NCBI GenBank assembly: GCA_035556515.1
Contig: DATMEO010000175.1
Location: 1 to 13,089 of the forward strand
Source: Gaiellasilicea sp035556515
Lineage (GTDB): Bacteria; Actinomycetota; Thermoleophilia; Gaiellales; Gaiellaceae
Length of the DNA: 13,089 nt
Reading direction: 5' to 3'
Every line of letters begins with the position of its first letter. Positions within the stretch are counted from its first letter, which is position 1. The notes below the pieces were generated by a model. The model made no database searches and had not been told where the DNA came from. It saw nothing but the letters and a program-made list of their open reading frames with translations. This document shows, piece after piece, positions 11,739 through 13,089 of this stretch. The position numbers were made by a program, and so were the translations under genes.

Positions 11739-12797
11739 CTAGAAGAGCTGGTTCTCGCCGGCGAAGATCGCGGAGACGGAGTCGTCGGAGAAGACGTTCT
11801 GGATCGTCTCGGCGAGCAGGCCGGAGATCGAGAGCACCTCGATGTTGGGCGGCTTCTTCAGGTGGTTGACCGGCACGGTGTCGGTGACGACGACCTTCTC
11901 GAAGGCGCTGTCGGCGATCCGCTGCAGGGCCGGGTCGTTGAAGAGAGCGTGTGTCGCACACGCGATCACGCGGGTTGCTCCCGCCTCGCGGAGTGCTTCG
12001 GCCCCGGCGCAGAGGGTGCCGGCGGTGTCGATGATGTCGTCGGTCATGACGGCGACCTTGCCGGCGACATCGCCGATCACGCCCGTCACCTTCGCCTGGT
12101 TGTGTCCCGGGCGTTCCTTGTTCAGGACGACGAGACCGCCGCCGATCATCTCGGCGAAATGGCCGGCGAGCTTCGCCCGGCCGGTGTCGGGCGCAACCGC
12201 CACCCGCTCGACCTCCGGACCGAGATAGTCGCGAATGTGCTGCGCGAACATCGGCACCGCAACCATGTGGTCGACAGGGATCCGGAAGAAGCCCTGCACC
12301 TGGCCAGCGTGCAGGTCCATCGTGATCACGCGGTCGACACCCGCGGTCTCCAGCAGGTCGGCGACGAGGCGCGCGGTGATCGGCTCGCGCGGCCGCGATT
12401 TCTTGTCCTGGCGCGCGTAGAAGTACCAGGGGATCACGGCCGTGATCCGCTTCGCGGACGCCAGCTTGGCGGCGTTGACCATGATCAGCAGCTCCATCAG
12501 GTGCTCGCCGATCGAGGGCGCGGCCGTCTGGACGATGAACATGTCCGCGCCGCGGACGGAGTCCTCGAAGCGGAAGTACGGCGAGCCGTCCGCGAACGTC
12601 GCCCGCTCGACCCTCGTCAGCTCGACCGCAAGATGGCCTGCGATCTTGGTCGCGAGCTCCGGGTGCGAGCTACCGGAGACGACCGCGAGCCGCTTCGTGG
12701 GCGTCAGCGCCACGGCACGACCGACCACGAGTTGGGGTGCAGTCGCGCCCGCTCCCTCGAGACCGGGCAACGCCTGCTCAATCGTCCCGCTTTCCAC
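11739..12797 (-). CDS. prs: Ribose-phosphate pyrophosphokinase (PRPP synthase)
   Basis: Prs makes PRPP from ribose 5-phosphate and ATP for nucleotide, histidine and tryptophan synthesis. Family motifs are in order: FADGSPYFRFEDSVRGAD (68-85), EHLMELLIMVNA (98-109), the catalytic flexible loop ARQDKKSRPREPIT (128-141), DLHAGQVQGFF (161-171), the ribose-phosphate region APDTGRAKLA (202-211), which resembles the actinobacterial PDxGR form, and the PRPP loop DDIIDTAGT (253-261). From the GTG at 12797 it is 352 aa, about 30-35 longer than usual because of an N-terminal extension before KRLAVVSGSS. That GTG is chosen because AAGGAAGGA lies 4 nt upstream. The gene overlaps the end of glmU by 20 bp, so the two form one operon. 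Confidence 0.95.
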   Translation of the reverse strand: MESGTIEQALPGLEGAGATAPQLVVGRAVALTPTKRLAVVSGSSHPELATKIAGHLAVELTRVERATFADGSPYFRFEDSVRGADMFIVQTAAPSIGEHLMELLIMVNAAKLASAKRITAVIPWYFYARQDKKSRPREPITARLVADLLETAGVDRVITMDLHAGQVQGFFRIPVDHMVAVPMFAQHIRDYLGPEVERVAVAPDTGRAKLAGHFAEMIGGGLVVLNKERPGHNQAKVTGVIGDVAGKVAVMTDDIIDTAGTLCAGAEALREAGATRVIACATHALFNDPALQRIADSAFEKVVVTDTVPVNHLKKPPNIEVLSISGLLAETIQNVFSDDSVSAIFAGENQLF

Positions 12798-13089
12798 CGC
12801 GTCCTTCCTTGTTGACCTGCCTGGGCGGGAAGCCGGCGAGCGCGCCTGCGGGGACGTCGTCGGTGATGACGGCGCCGGCCGCCGTCCACGCATCGTCGCC
12901 AACAGTGACCGGAGCAACGAACATAGTGTCCACTGCTACGCGGACGTTGCTCCCGATCGACGTCTTTCCCTTGGGCTGGCCCGGCCGATGCGGAAAGTTC
13001 GCGGTGATCGATCCTGCGCCGATGTTGGTTCCCTCTCCGATCTCTGCGTCGCCGATATACGAGAGATGCGGCACCTTGGTGTCCTGGCC
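12778..13089 (-). CDS. glmU: GlmU bifunctional UDP-GlcNAc pyrophosphorylase/acetyltransferase, C-terminal end only
   Basis: The frame is open to the right edge, so only about the last 103 residues are visible. GlmU makes UDP-N-acetylglucosamine for peptidoglycan. The visible part is the left-handed beta-helix acetyltransferase domain: KVPHLSYIGDAEIGEGTNIG with the family's KxxHLxYxGD motif and its catalytic-type His, then GAGSITANF, SIGSNVRV, DTMFVAPVTVGDDAWTAAGAVITDD and the C-terminal NKEG. The segment after TANF (PHRPGQPKGK) differs from the common NYDG-containing loop. The order glmU-prs is conserved in actinobacteria. The N-terminal uridyltransferase domain lies outside the window and cannot be judged. 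Confidence 0.92.
   Translation of the reverse strand, partial: GQDTKVPHLSYIGDAEIGEGTNIGAGSITANFPHRPGQPKGKTSIGSNVRVAVDTMFVAPVTVGDDAWTAAGAVITDDVPAGALAGFPPRQVNKEGRGGKRDD
12802..12810 (-). promoter_or_regulatory. Shine-Dalgarno site that decides the prs start
   Basis: The minus strand reads AAGGAAGGA with 4 nt before the GTG at 12797. It lies within the last codons of glmU (Lys-Glu-Gly), so the 3' end of glmU doubles as the prs ribosome binding site. Confidence 0.7.

Overview
The window is a GC-rich chromosomal segment of a bacterium that looks actinobacterial. The protein flavour suggests the deep-branching class Thermoleophilia (Gaiellales or Solirubrobacterales-like), judged from gene order and remembered family sequences, not from a search. 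The order glmU-prs-[small gene]-rplY-pth and mfd-[lipoprotein]-mazG-eno is the same housekeeping block found around Rv1014c-Rv1023 in Mycobacterium tuberculosis (there pth, rplY, lpqT, prs, glmU, mfd, mazG, lpqU, eno).

Layout from right to left, since most genes are on the minus strand. (1) 13089-11739: the end of glmU, overlapping prs by 20 bp. (2) 11738-10610: a gene-poor island with a plus-strand small Cys-motif gene (10879-11208), a strong plus-strand terminator (11297-11330), a doubtful 39-codon membrane ORF (11401-11520), and hairpin-rich non-coding DNA (11566-11738). (3) 10609-9088: a 57-aa membrane protein, then rplY and pth abutting as TAAATG. (4) greA on the plus strand (8666-9091), whose stop codon shares the bases CTAG with the pth stop. 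(5) 8591-1: an unbroken minus-strand run made of two ABC exporter half-transporters (GTGA overlap), mfd, a PrsA/SurA-like peptidyl-prolyl isomerase lipoprotein, mazG, and the first codons of what is probably eno (ATGA overlap, strong ribosome binding site).

Functionally the window combines precursor supply (GlmU for UDP-GlcNAc, Prs for PRPP), translation (L25/CTC, Pth), transcription rescue and repair (GreA, Mfd), nucleotide hygiene (MazG), envelope protein folding (PpiC-type lipoprotein) and an asymmetric ABC exporter with only one credible ATPase site.

The most unusual structure is a perfect interrupted palindrome of 25 bp (12-bp arms, one central base) present in two identical copies in opposite orientation. 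One is in frame inside mfd, where it brings a rare TTA codon. The other lies between the 57-aa membrane gene and the rplY promoter. A second palindrome of the same architecture (10-bp arms, one central base) sits over the mfd start. Together they look like small dispersed palindromic elements. No CRISPR array, complete insertion sequence, rRNA or tRNA was recognised.
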